DNA from: an uncultured Dehalococcoidia bacterium
GTDB taxonomy: Bacteria; Chloroflexota; Dehalococcoidia; Lucifugimonadales; UBA3495
Assembly: GCA_951812625.1 (NCBI GenBank)
Contig: CATOSP010000002.1
Span: forward strand, 372,001 to 436,000
Direction: 5' to 3'
DNA: 64,000 nucleotides
Shown: in pieces, positions 52,947 through 60,577 of the stretch
Layout: each line of letters opens with the position of its first letter
How positions within the stretch are numbered: position 1 is the stretch's first letter
Made by a program: the position numbers and the translations under genes
Notes under the pieces: model-generated
Database searches by the model: none
What the model was told of the DNA's origin: nothing
What the model saw: the letters and a program-made list of their open reading frames with translations, nothing else

Positions 52947-53999
52947 TCACGGAGCCGATTCCCGGAAACTGTCCAAGATCTGCTTCCGTTCTCTCAGGTG
53001 TGCCTGGAGATGTTCGTCACAGACCCTGAAGCTGAGTATATATCCATTGTCCCATGATGGGAAGTTCCGGGAGCGGGAGATCAGGTCGGTGACGTTCAGG
53101 ACGCATGAGTCCATGTTCTCCTGCACGCGCCAGGTCAACCGGAACCACTGGTTCGCGTCCAAAAAGACCCCCTCGAAGCCCAGAAGGTTGAAGAACACTG
53201 CATCGAAGCCATACTTGTCAATCAATGCCGCCCGGTGCTCCTCGGCAAACTGAGGAGGGGGGAGTTCTTCGGGGTAGTCTTTGACGGAAATCAGCAGGGT
53301 GGCGCGACCGTCGGAAGACCGTAGCTCGGTCTGCTTGCCGCCTCGAACGGACCTCCAATTCCCGGGGACTTCCACCGTGTACCCCCAGTTGTCTCCCTGG
53401 CCCGTGTGGACCTTTTTGGGGACCGATGTGGGCGTCGGAACGGGTGTGGGTGCCGGTGTGTCTGTTGGCCGGGGGGTAGGCGTTGGCTGAGGCGTAGCTG
53501 TTGGCTCTGGAGTCGCCGTGGGTGTGGGCGTCGGCTTAGGTGCGGGTGTTGGAGTGGGAGTCGAGGTAGGAGCGGGTGTCGGAGTTGGGGTTGCCGTTGC
53601 CGTAGGAGCCGGTGTCGGCGTGGGGATATGCGTCGGCGCGGCAGTCGGCGTCGGCTCGAGTGTAGGAACCGGTGTCTCCGTTGGCACAACTACGGGAACA
53701 GGAGTGGAGGTTGGCACTGGAGTGGGCGCGACTGTCGCGGTTGGGGACGGTGGGGCGACAGGCATCGGCAGCTGCCGCGGCGACTCATCTCCTGATGTCA
53801 TGGTGTAGAACAGAGTCAGAATCAATGCCAGGGACCCAATCCCGAAGAAAAAAGTCAAGGCCTTGTGCGCCCGCATAAAGCCGAACAGTCCGGGACGCCG
53901 GTATTGAGTCGGGGGTGGCGCCGCGAGAATCCCGGCACCGCAATAGGCGCAGAACCTGACCGTATTCGGAACGACGGACTGGCAGGCTGGACACTTCAT
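52947..53999 (-). CDS. Zinc-ribbon, single-TM, Pro/Thr-stalk surface protein of the kinase island
   Basis: A 350-residue protein with four parts. A cytoplasmic zinc ribbon (CPACQSVVPNTVRFCAYCG, residues 3-21) is followed by one membrane segment (about 47-66). A 120-residue stalk of Thr/Pro/Ala repeats precedes an outside domain of about 140 residues beginning WGYTVEVPGNWRSV, reminiscent of PsbP/DUF1795-like surface folds, with two Cys (MDSCVLN, FRVCDEH). Its start overlaps the stop of the zinc-ribbon kinase by four bases (ATGA), so the two are made together. It looks like a membrane-anchored sensor or adhesion partner of that kinase. Function is inferred. Confidence 0.7.
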   Translation of the reverse strand: MKCPACQSVVPNTVRFCAYCGAGILAAPPPTQYRRPGLFGFMRAHKALTFFFGIGSLALILTLFYTMTSGDESPRQLPMPVAPPSPTATVAPTPVPTSTPVPVVVPTETPVPTLEPTPTAAPTHIPTPTPAPTATATPTPTPAPTSTPTPTPAPKPTPTPTATPEPTATPQPTPTPRPTDTPAPTPVPTPTSVPKKVHTGQGDNWGYTVEVPGNWRSVRGGKQTELRSSDGRATLLISVKDYPEELPPPQFAEEHRAALIDKYGFDAVFFNLLGFEGVFLDANQWFRLTWRVQENMDSCVLNVTDLISRSRNFPSWDNGYILSFRVCDEHLQAHLRERKQILDSFRESAP

Positions 54000-55348
54000 A
54001 CGGAGGCAGGAGCGGCCAAGCTAACCCCGCATTCGGAGCAGAAGTACGAGTTCAGCGGGACGGAGGCGCGGCAACTGTTGCAGGTCTTTCTCCCCGGAAG
54101 GAGCACAGTGGCGCAGTCTTCATACCCGCAGTATATGTGCTCTGTGGAACTGGTCCGGTTGCAACTGGGACAGACCAGAACGGGAGTCGCGGGCGCAGGC
54201 GGCGCAGCAGGAGCCCGTGGTGGCGCAGGCGCGGGTGGCGGAGCAGACGGCGCAGGAGGAGTGGACGCCGCGGCGCCACCGGACTGGAGCAGGTCCCGAT
54301 ACGAAGACCCTGCGGTTGAAGGGGTTGACGGCACCGGTGCGGGTGTAGGAGGCGCAGCAGGAGCCGGTGGACTTGACGCTCCGGTTGGGGCTGGTGTCGG
54401 GGTCGGTGCTGGTGGAGCGGCGGGTGTGTTCGATGATGGTGTCGGCAACGGGGCAGTTAGCGCCCCGCGAAGGACTTCTTCCAGAGGAGGCACCTGATCC
54501 ACAGGTCGGGAGCAGAACTCCTCGAGCGCAGCGGCCAGTCCGGCGACGTTGTCGTCCGTGCTTACCTTCAAGGCCTTGAAACATTGCGAGTTTGCGGGGT
54601 CGGCAAAGTCATCCTTGGTAAAGAGCATGTTTTCCTGGTTGTAGAACCTTTCCCAGAGTGCAGGGTCGGCCCGCAGCGCCAGGAGAGTCAGGTAGACCAC
54701 CAGGGAGGGGAAGTTGTCTATGCCATCGAAGTAGTGCTGGGATGTTCTCTTTGGGTGCTGGTAGTGCCTGTGGCCGATCTCGGGACTGGGTTCTCCTTCG
54801 AAACGAGGCAGGTAAATGCCGTCGTAATCAACCAGGCGCAATGCACCCTGTTCCTGGACCATCACGTTTCCATGTTGCAGGTCGTTGTGGGCGATCCCCA
54901 GACCTCGCAACGTCCCGTTTACGCCCCGCCACCTGGCTGCCAAGTCCATGAAAATGTCCGGCCTGTCCAGGTGGCCGTCAATGAATTTGTCCAGCCGGTC
55001 GCCCTCCGCCCAGTCCATCCTGACGATGGGATACCAATCTCCCTTGACTCTTATGCCGCGTTCAACGTACTCGAAACCCACTAGGAACTCGGGCCTGACA
55101 CCAGTGAGGTAGGCGCTCAGGTGGCCGTAGCGTTCCTGTTGGTCGTTCACCTTGCGGGTGAAGCAGCGCACGGCTACATCACCGCCTGGGGCACCCAATT
55201 TGAACACACAGGCAAAGTTGCCCGACCAGGATATGGGCGTACCCCTGCGGTTAACCGCAGTAACTCCCTGGGCTAAATCCTCGTCCTCGAAGCACTGCTG
55301 TGGGTTCTGAACCGCATCACTGAAGTCCGTCGGCGCTGGCCAGTCCAT
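53996..55348 (-). CDS. TerY-P-type Ser/Thr kinase with C-terminal zinc ribbons
   Basis: A 450-residue protein kinase. The N-lobe has SGNFACVFKLGAPGGDVAVRCFTR; the usual beta-3 Lys is Arg (VAVR). The catalytic loop is AHNDLQHGNVMV (Asp and Asn present) and the metal motif is VDYDG in place of DFG. After residue 300 comes a Pro/Ala-rich linker. The C terminus is a double zinc ribbon (CPSCNRTSSTEHIYCGYEDC and CNSCRASVPLNSYFCSECG). This layout is that of kinases in TerY-P triads. It is paralogous to the kinase at 59183-60556 over the first 300 residues. It overlaps the next gene by four bases. Confidence 0.85.
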   Translation of the reverse strand: MDWPAPTDFSDAVQNPQQCFEDEDLAQGVTAVNRRGTPISWSGNFACVFKLGAPGGDVAVRCFTRKVNDQQERYGHLSAYLTGVRPEFLVGFEYVERGIRVKGDWYPIVRMDWAEGDRLDKFIDGHLDRPDIFMDLAARWRGVNGTLRGLGIAHNDLQHGNVMVQEQGALRLVDYDGIYLPRFEGEPSPEIGHRHYQHPKRTSQHYFDGIDNFPSLVVYLTLLALRADPALWERFYNQENMLFTKDDFADPANSQCFKALKVSTDDNVAGLAAALEEFCSRPVDQVPPLEEVLRGALTAPLPTPSSNTPAAPPAPTPTPAPTGASSPPAPAAPPTPAPVPSTPSTAGSSYRDLLQSGGAAASTPPAPSAPPPAPAPPRAPAAPPAPATPVLVCPSCNRTSSTEHIYCGYEDCATVLLPGRKTCNSCRASVPLNSYFCSECGVSLAAPASV

Positions 55349-55369
55349 GTCTACATCGCCTCCCGTGTG

Positions 55370-55411
55370 CTACTCGAATGCTACAAGGCTTAGGGCAGCG
55401 TTATGGCTGTT
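55370..55411 (-). pseudogene. Possible PP2C 3'-end scar before kinase 2
   Basis: Translates on the minus strand to SHNAALSLVAFE and a stop, 21 bases before the kinase start. It is weakly like the real PP2C end (NDDTTLIVVEVE, stop 21 bases before kinase 1) and the other scars. Alone it would not be convincing. Confidence 0.3.
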
Positions 55412-55553
55412 GATTGCAACCCCCCGCTTCCGCAGTCCAGGAGTTGGTCGAGTCCTGATTGATTTACGTGGTCACCAGCCTTGGCCGCCATGTGCGTATC
55501 TCCCGTAGGCCCCTGCTTTTGGTGGTTCCCTAGCCCCGCGAGAGCGCTTATCT

Positions 55554-56831
55554 TCAGCGTGGCCTGCCGTCAAATCGGGTAGGCGGTCCGCTGTCGTTGC
55601 TGCTACTGCTACTGCTGACGCTTTCGGAAGACCCGCCGCCGGACGCCCGGAACCATGATTCGAAGTATGCTGCTATTAGACCGCCAAGGATGGGCAGGGT
55701 GTGTCTGCCAAGGACAATGAAGACAATCCCAGCGATTATGCATATGGGGCCCAAGTGGTTCAAGATTGAGATGATTGTCCTGAGCCATCCCGGATAGTAC
55801 GTGAAGCTGGAGAGGAACAAGGTATTGTCCGGTGGCGCAAAACTCTCCCGGACTGTCGGAATAATGAAGCCGGGCAGTACCTCGAACGCAAAAGCAGTTA
55901 CGGGGACCCCGACAACCACCATGGCAAATCCCAGCACCCGGAAAGGATCACGAGTCGCCAGGACGAAGTACCAAACCAGCTTGACCAGCGGGAAAGCCAA
56001 TAGGGCAAGCCCGGACCAGATAAATGCACCGCCTATATATCCGATTTTCCCGCCTATATACCCTATCTCGAATGGCCACTCCAAATGGGTGGCTTCCGAT
56101 GACATTAGCGGAGCGACGTCGTTGATGTAATCGAGGGTGTCCTGCGGAGCAGGACCGAGCACGAGCATAAGAAACCCCACGACGATCATGGCGAGGCCCG
56201 CTTTGGTGGACCGCCCAAGCCTGCTGAACAGTCCCGGTTGTCCTGAGGCCGATACCGGCTCCTTGGTAATTCCCATCAGCCTGGAAGCCATACCAAAACA
56301 GGCTATGAGCAGCCCGATAAACACGAACCCAGCACCGATAGCCATCAGGAACCGTCCGCCCCTTTCCTCCTTTATGGCTGACAGGACCTCAGCCGCACGC
56401 GGGTCGGAAGCGTCCAGCAACCGTATCCCCTCACTGGTCTCAGCGGCCACAACGGGCGGCAACTCCGTAAGGGACCACCACTCTTTCTGCGGCAAGTCCG
56501 TGTAGGAATTCAGAAATTGCATACCTGAATCATAGAACGGTTCCCCCAGGTACAGACCGGACGCCACGATAATGACGCCCGCAGACGCCAGGAACGCTAT
56601 CACGAACCTCGTAATCAGCCTCAACCTGAAGGCAAGCGCACATGTCGCCACGGCAAGGACTATGAAGCTGCCCACGGCGAATATGTCCGCGATCAAGAGC
56701 AGCGGGAGAAGCGCGACCGCGGTGACGAACAGGGCCACGATGAACTTGCCGTTAAAGAACAGGTCGTTGGATCTGCTCCCACTCGACGCAGGTGGTGATG
56801 CGGACGCAGCCGGCCCGGTTGGCTGTGCCAT
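55554..56831 (-). CDS. Polytopic membrane protein A of the kinase island
   Basis: A 425-residue integral membrane protein with about eight hydrophobic segments. A cytoplasmic Ser/Pro-rich N terminus (MAQPTGPAASASPP) leads to a two-helix module (NGKFIVALFVTAV to CALAFRLRLITRF, residues 27-75). An outside region with YDSGMQFLNSYTD follows, and the protein ends in a Ser-rich tail finishing SNDSGPPTRFDGRPR. An internal heptad is duplicated (IGYIGGKIGYIGG). It is a paralog of the protein at 57043-58398, which shares the N-terminal module, YDxG..LxSY and the tail. No known transporter signature. Likely the membrane partner or target of the island kinases. Confidence 0.7.
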   Translation of the reverse strand: MAQPTGPAASASPPASSGSRSNDLFFNGKFIVALFVTAVALLPLLLIADIFAVGSFIVLAVATCALAFRLRLITRFVIAFLASAGVIIVASGLYLGEPFYDSGMQFLNSYTDLPQKEWWSLTELPPVVAAETSEGIRLLDASDPRAAEVLSAIKEERGGRFLMAIGAGFVFIGLLIACFGMASRLMGITKEPVSASGQPGLFSRLGRSTKAGLAMIVVGFLMLVLGPAPQDTLDYINDVAPLMSSEATHLEWPFEIGYIGGKIGYIGGAFIWSGLALLAFPLVKLVWYFVLATRDPFRVLGFAMVVVGVPVTAFAFEVLPGFIIPTVRESFAPPDNTLFLSSFTYYPGWLRTIISILNHLGPICIIAGIVFIVLGRHTLPILGGLIAAYFESWFRASGGGSSESVSSSSSSNDSGPPTRFDGRPR

Positions 56832-56899
56832 GGCATACCTCGCTTTTGTGATTTCTTCGCCTAGACCGTGATTGGCGTTACGTTATCATTCTTGGCCGG
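56832..56899 (-). repeat. Junction leader with PP2C 3'-end scar before membrane protein A
   Basis: Minus-strand reading KNDNVTPITV plus stop (56899-56861) resembles the PP2C end KNDDTTLIVVEVE. It is followed by a leader, CACAAAAGCGAGGTATGCC, that also precedes the other membrane-protein genes; GCGAGGT is the ribosome-binding site. Confidence 0.5.
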
Positions 56900-57042
56900 A
56901 TGTCCGGGTGCAAACGACAGGGGCCGGACTTGTCTTGACAGCATCGCCGGGTCAGCGGCCCCCGCCGCGGCGTGCGGCTATGATTGCGGCCGCGCCACCG
57001 GGAGCAGTCGGTCGTTCGTTGTTGCCGCGCAAACGCTTATAT

Positions 57043-58398
57043 TCAGCGTGGCCTGCCGTCAAATAGGGTAGGCGGCCCGCTGTCGTTGCTGCCACTGGTG
57101 GCGCTTTCGGTGGACCCGCCACTAGACGGGGGCGGTGTTGGAAACATCTCTTCTAATTTGTCCAAACCTCTACTTATGTTGTTGCCCACGAAGCGTGCTG
57201 ACCTGCTTCCAAGGAGGAAAGAGATCATCCCGGAAACAGCGGATATGATGGCTATGGCCCCAGTGACTATATCCAGTATGACGAGCCATCCCGGGTATGG
57301 GAAAAAGTCCCAATTACCCGTCGCGATTATTCCGATTTCCCGGATTGTTGGGATGAGGAATCCCTGGAATATAAGGAAATTGAAGACGTACACGAAACCC
57401 CCAAAGGCCATCAACACCACTCCCACATTCTTGAACATGACGTCTTCTTCATTCGCTCTCCGCCAAAACTGTAATCCATGCCTGCACAGGATGCGTCTGG
57501 GTGTCCCGAGCAATACGGTGAGAATCCCGAGCAAAAGGGATGCGGTGCCGATAAACTCCACTTTGTCGAGTATCATCATGGGCAAGAACAAATGCTTAGC
57601 GTCCCATAATATCCCTTCTCCTCTGAGATAATCTGTCCCCCCATACGTACCCGTGCTCTTCTCAAAGACATTATTGATGAGTTCCTGTGGCAGCAAACCA
57701 GTTAGAAACGCTATCCAGCCGAGGGTCACCATGATCAATCCCACCCTGTCGAACTGATTGATCCTCTCGAACAGCCCCGGCTCACCGGACGTCGAGGGCG
57801 GTTCCCTGGTAATTCCCAGCAGCCTCAACGCTGTGCCGAGACAGGCGATGACCAGCCCTGTAATCAAGAGCGCGGCGGCGGCATACTCCAGGTATTTTGC
57901 TCCATTCTCATATTTCAGGCCCGCGATGGCACCGGCCCGGCCCTCGTCGGTAGTGGTGGCGAAGCCTTCCAGACCGTCTCCGTACGGGACTTCGGTGACG
58001 ACGGTGTCCGGCAAGTCCATCTTTGCCGGGTCGGGCCAGAACCCCCTCTCACCGGGGTCGCCGTAAGAACTCAAGACCAGTAGGCCCGCATCATAGAAGG
58101 TCTCCGACAGCATAGGTCTGGCCACGTAAAGGTTTATCCCGACCAGCACCAGGGCGCATATCAGGATCCTCATGGCGAGTCTCAGCCTGTAACAGAGAGC
58201 GCAAATCGCCAACGCAAGGACTATCAAGGAAAGCTGCCCGAATATGTCCGCGAACAGCGTCAGCGCGGCGAGTATGAGCGCGGCTAGGAACAGGACCGCA
58301 ATGGACTTGCCGCTCAGGAGGAACTGGTTTCTTAGGTCCTCTCCGCTACTCGGCGCAGGCGGTGATGCGGGCGCGGGCGGTATGGTTGGCTGGTTCAT
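57043..58398 (-). CDS. Polytopic membrane protein B of the kinase island
   Basis: A 451-residue integral membrane protein, paralog of the one at 55554-56831. The N terminus MNQPTIPPAPASPPAP is followed by the two-helix module (SGKSIAVLFLAAL to CALCYRLRLAMRI, residues 29-77). Then come an outside loop with YDAGLLVLSSYGDP, about six further hydrophobic segments, and a tail ending SNDSGPPTLFDGRPR. The conserved cytoplasmic tail and N-terminal module suggest a shared binding partner. It starts 20 bases after a PP2C-like scar that overlaps the 3' end of the 200-residue membrane protein gene. No known family recognised. Confidence 0.7.
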   Translation of the reverse strand: MNQPTIPPAPASPPAPSSGEDLRNQFLLSGKSIAVLFLAALILAALTLFADIFGQLSLIVLALAICALCYRLRLAMRILICALVLVGINLYVARPMLSETFYDAGLLVLSSYGDPGERGFWPDPAKMDLPDTVVTEVPYGDGLEGFATTTDEGRAGAIAGLKYENGAKYLEYAAAALLITGLVIACLGTALRLLGITREPPSTSGEPGLFERINQFDRVGLIMVTLGWIAFLTGLLPQELINNVFEKSTGTYGGTDYLRGEGILWDAKHLFLPMMILDKVEFIGTASLLLGILTVLLGTPRRILCRHGLQFWRRANEEDVMFKNVGVVLMAFGGFVYVFNFLIFQGFLIPTIREIGIIATGNWDFFPYPGWLVILDIVTGAIAIISAVSGMISFLLGSRSARFVGNNISRGLDKLEEMFPTPPPSSGGSTESATSGSNDSGPPTLFDGRPR

Positions 58399-58485
58399 AG
58401 CTTACCTCGCTTTTGTGATTACTCTACCTCGGTAATGGCTAGCGTGGGGTCATCGTTCCCTGTGGCGCGCTCTCGTTTCTGTGCC
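58399..58485 (-). repeat. Junction leader with PP2C 3'-end scar before membrane protein B
   Basis: The minus-strand frame reads AQKRERATGNDDPTLAITEVE and a stop, against GRQNRTMKNDDTTLIVVEVE at the true PP2C end, with the stop 20 bases before the next ATG in both cases. Most of the scar lies inside the end of the 200-residue membrane protein gene in another frame. The leader CACAAAAGCGAGGTAAGCT follows. Confidence 0.6.
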
Positions 58486-59052
58486 CGGGCGCAGATGTCG
58501 CGTTTCTGTTCCTAGTGCCGCCCCCATTGCTCGGCGCTGGAGTCTGGTGAACGCCAGAACGAGCGATAGCACGCCGTACGCTGTCAGCGTCGTAATGGGG
58601 AAAACGTCATATAACGTGGGATTGCCATATCGCGGACTATCGAAGACCAGCACGTCTATCCCGATAACGACTACACCAACAGTGGCATATGTCCCAATTG
58701 CCGCCAACAGCAAACTGTAGCAAGTGACCCGCTCCCGCAATGCCGGCAGCCGGAATCTCCACCCGCCATCGCCGCCGGAGCGCGCGCGCAGGAACCCTCC
58801 AAGGAGAAGGAAGATTCCACCCCAGAACGGGATCTGAACAAGCTTCAAGAAGGGGGGAGCCAGGATGTACTCCCGGATGGGATGCAGGAGAATGCCGATC
58901 AAAATTGATGCCAGGGCCAGATAGTTGAGCCAGGCCATGTGATACCCGTTGAACTCGAGACTGCCCCATCCCCTCCTGTTTGTCCAACCCAACAACACGG
59001 CCCAGACAGTCCCCAGCAGAGCGAACGCGCGGGGACCGGTTGGCTGGTTCAT
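58450..59052 (-). CDS. Membrane protein C of the kinase island
   Basis: A 200-residue membrane protein with about five hydrophobic segments. The N terminus MNQPTGPRAF is shared in style with membrane proteins A and B (MAQPTGPAAS, MNQPTIPPAP). The body is different. The last 17 residues (TRHLRPGTETRARHRER) are read from DNA that in another frame encodes a PP2C-like end, so the natural C terminus has probably been replaced by read-through. Its leader matches those of proteins A and B. No family recognised. Confidence 0.65.
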   Translation of the reverse strand: MNQPTGPRAFALLGTVWAVLLGWTNRRGWGSLEFNGYHMAWLNYLALASILIGILLHPIREYILAPPFLKLVQIPFWGGIFLLLGGFLRARSGGDGGWRFRLPALRERVTCYSLLLAAIGTYATVGVVVIGIDVLVFDSPRYGNPTLYDVFPITTLTAYGVLSLVLAFTRLQRRAMGAALGTETRHLRPGTETRARHRER

Positions 59053-59110
59053 GGCTTACCTCGCTTCTCTTGTTACTCTGCCTCGAAAACGACAGGGGTA
59101 ACGTGGCTGG
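59053..59110 (-). repeat. Junction leader with PP2C 3'-end scar before membrane protein C
   Basis: Minus-strand reading ASHVTPVVFEAE plus stop, ending 20 bases before the ATG, then AAGAGAAGCGAGGTAAGCC. It resembles the other junctions of the island. Confidence 0.45.
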
Positions 59111-59182
59111 CGGTCTAGTGTGCTTGTTTGGCCTTAATCTCCACACTGCGATTATTTGGGAAATCGGTGCCTGGTGGGCGGG

Positions 59183-60556
59183 TCATCTCCGGAATCTGCC
59201 GCCCATTCGGTCAGAGATCCATTCGCGTATAGGCCGTATCCTGTAACAGACGGCGCAAGCCAACGCCAGAAGGACCAGGAGGCCGAACCCGCCGAAGAAA
59301 GGCAGGAACGAGCCCAGTACAGCGCAAATAAACCAGGTCCCAAGCAGGACAAATATCAGCTTGCTTGACTCTGCCGGGTTCCCGATGAATCCCCGTAGTC
59401 CCGGCGACGAGACGGCGGGGGCACGTGAACGGGGGACCCGTCCCGGACGCGCGCCGGGGACTGCCGGAGACGCGGGAGCACGTGACGGCGGTAGTGGGGC
59501 CGGAGCGGGTGGAGGCGGCGCGGGCCGTGACAATGGCGGTGGAGGCGATGCCGGAGCCCGGGCAGGCGCGGGAACTGGTGGTGGAGGTGCAGCAGAGGGT
59601 GCAGGTGGCGGCGGTGTGGGCGCAGAGGCGGGAGCTTGGGGCACTGGCGGCGGAGAAGCGGAGACGCCGCGTAGCACGCTCTCCAGGCGAGGCACCTCTT
59701 CCACGGGGCGGGAGCAGAAGTCCTCAAGCACCCCGGTCAGTTCGGCAACATAGCCCTCCGGACTTGCCTTCAATGCCTGGAAACAGGCGGAATTGGCCGG
59801 GTTGGTGAAGTCTTCCCTGGTGAAGAGCATGTTCTCCTGGTTGTAGAACCTGTCCCAGAGTTGGCGGTCAACGCCAACGGCCATCAGCGTCAGGTAGACT
59901 ACCAGGGCGGGGAAGTTGTCTATCTCCGCGTGATAGTCATGGTCAGTCCTCTTCGGGTGCTGGTAGGCCCTGTGGCCGATCTCGGGGCTGGATTCCCCAA
60001 GGAATTGGGGCAGATATACGCCGTCGTAGTCAACGAGGCGCAGCCCGCCCGATTCCTGGACCATGACGTTGCCGTGTTGCAGGTCGTTGTGGGCGATTTC
60101 AAGGCCGCGAAGGGCTCCGTTGACCCCGCGCCAGCTGGCGGCCAGGCCCATGATGATATCCGGCCTGTCGAGATGGCCCTCGATGAACTTGTCCAACCGG
60201 TCGCCCTCGGCCCAGTCCATCCTGACGATGGGGTACCAATTGCCCTTTACCCTTATGCCGCGTTCGACGTACTCGAAACCGACAAAGGACTCCGGCCTGA
60301 CTCCCCTGAGGTATTCGCTCAAATGGCCGTAGCGTTGCTGTTGGTCCTTGACCTGGCGGGTGAAACAGCGCACGGCGACATCACCACCGGCGGTGGCCAC
60401 CTTGAACACGCAAGCGAAATTGCCCGAGAAGGACAGTGGGATTCCCCTGGGTGTTAGCGCGGGCGTGCCCTGGCCCAGATCCTCGACCTCGAAGCACTGT
60501 TGAGGGTTCTGGACGGCGTCACTGAAGTCACTGAGCGCTGGCCAGGCCGTAACCAT
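59183..60556 (-). CDS. TerY-P-type Ser/Thr kinase with C-terminal membrane module
   Basis: A 457-residue kinase paralogous to the one at 53996-55348. Kinase residues are Arg63 in VAVRCFTR (Lys in most kinases), Asp158 and Asn163 in AHNDLQHGNVMV, and Asp176 in VDYDGVYLP. A Pro/Ala-rich linker (about 310-390) follows. Instead of zinc ribbons the protein ends with two hydrophobic helices (KLIFVLLGTWFICAV... and LALACAVCYRIRPIREW), a module also present at the start of membrane proteins A and B. It would be anchored in the membrane by its C terminus. It begins 21 bases after the PP2C stop. Confidence 0.85.
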   Translation of the reverse strand: MVTAWPALSDFSDAVQNPQQCFEVEDLGQGTPALTPRGIPLSFSGNFACVFKVATAGGDVAVRCFTRQVKDQQQRYGHLSEYLRGVRPESFVGFEYVERGIRVKGNWYPIVRMDWAEGDRLDKFIEGHLDRPDIIMGLAASWRGVNGALRGLEIAHNDLQHGNVMVQESGGLRLVDYDGVYLPQFLGESSPEIGHRAYQHPKRTDHDYHAEIDNFPALVVYLTLMAVGVDRQLWDRFYNQENMLFTREDFTNPANSACFQALKASPEGYVAELTGVLEDFCSRPVEEVPRLESVLRGVSASPPPVPQAPASAPTPPPPAPSAAPPPPVPAPARAPASPPPPLSRPAPPPPAPAPLPPSRAPASPAVPGARPGRVPRSRAPAVSSPGLRGFIGNPAESSKLIFVLLGTWFICAVLGSFLPFFGGFGLLVLLALACAVCYRIRPIREWISDRMGGRFRR

Positions 60557-60577
60557 AAGCTCACCTCACTTGGTCTA

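Noticed and set aside
53400-53790. Tandem repeat array in the stalk-coding region
   Set aside because: The periodicity is explained by the Thr/Pro-rich coding of the stalk of the surface protein.
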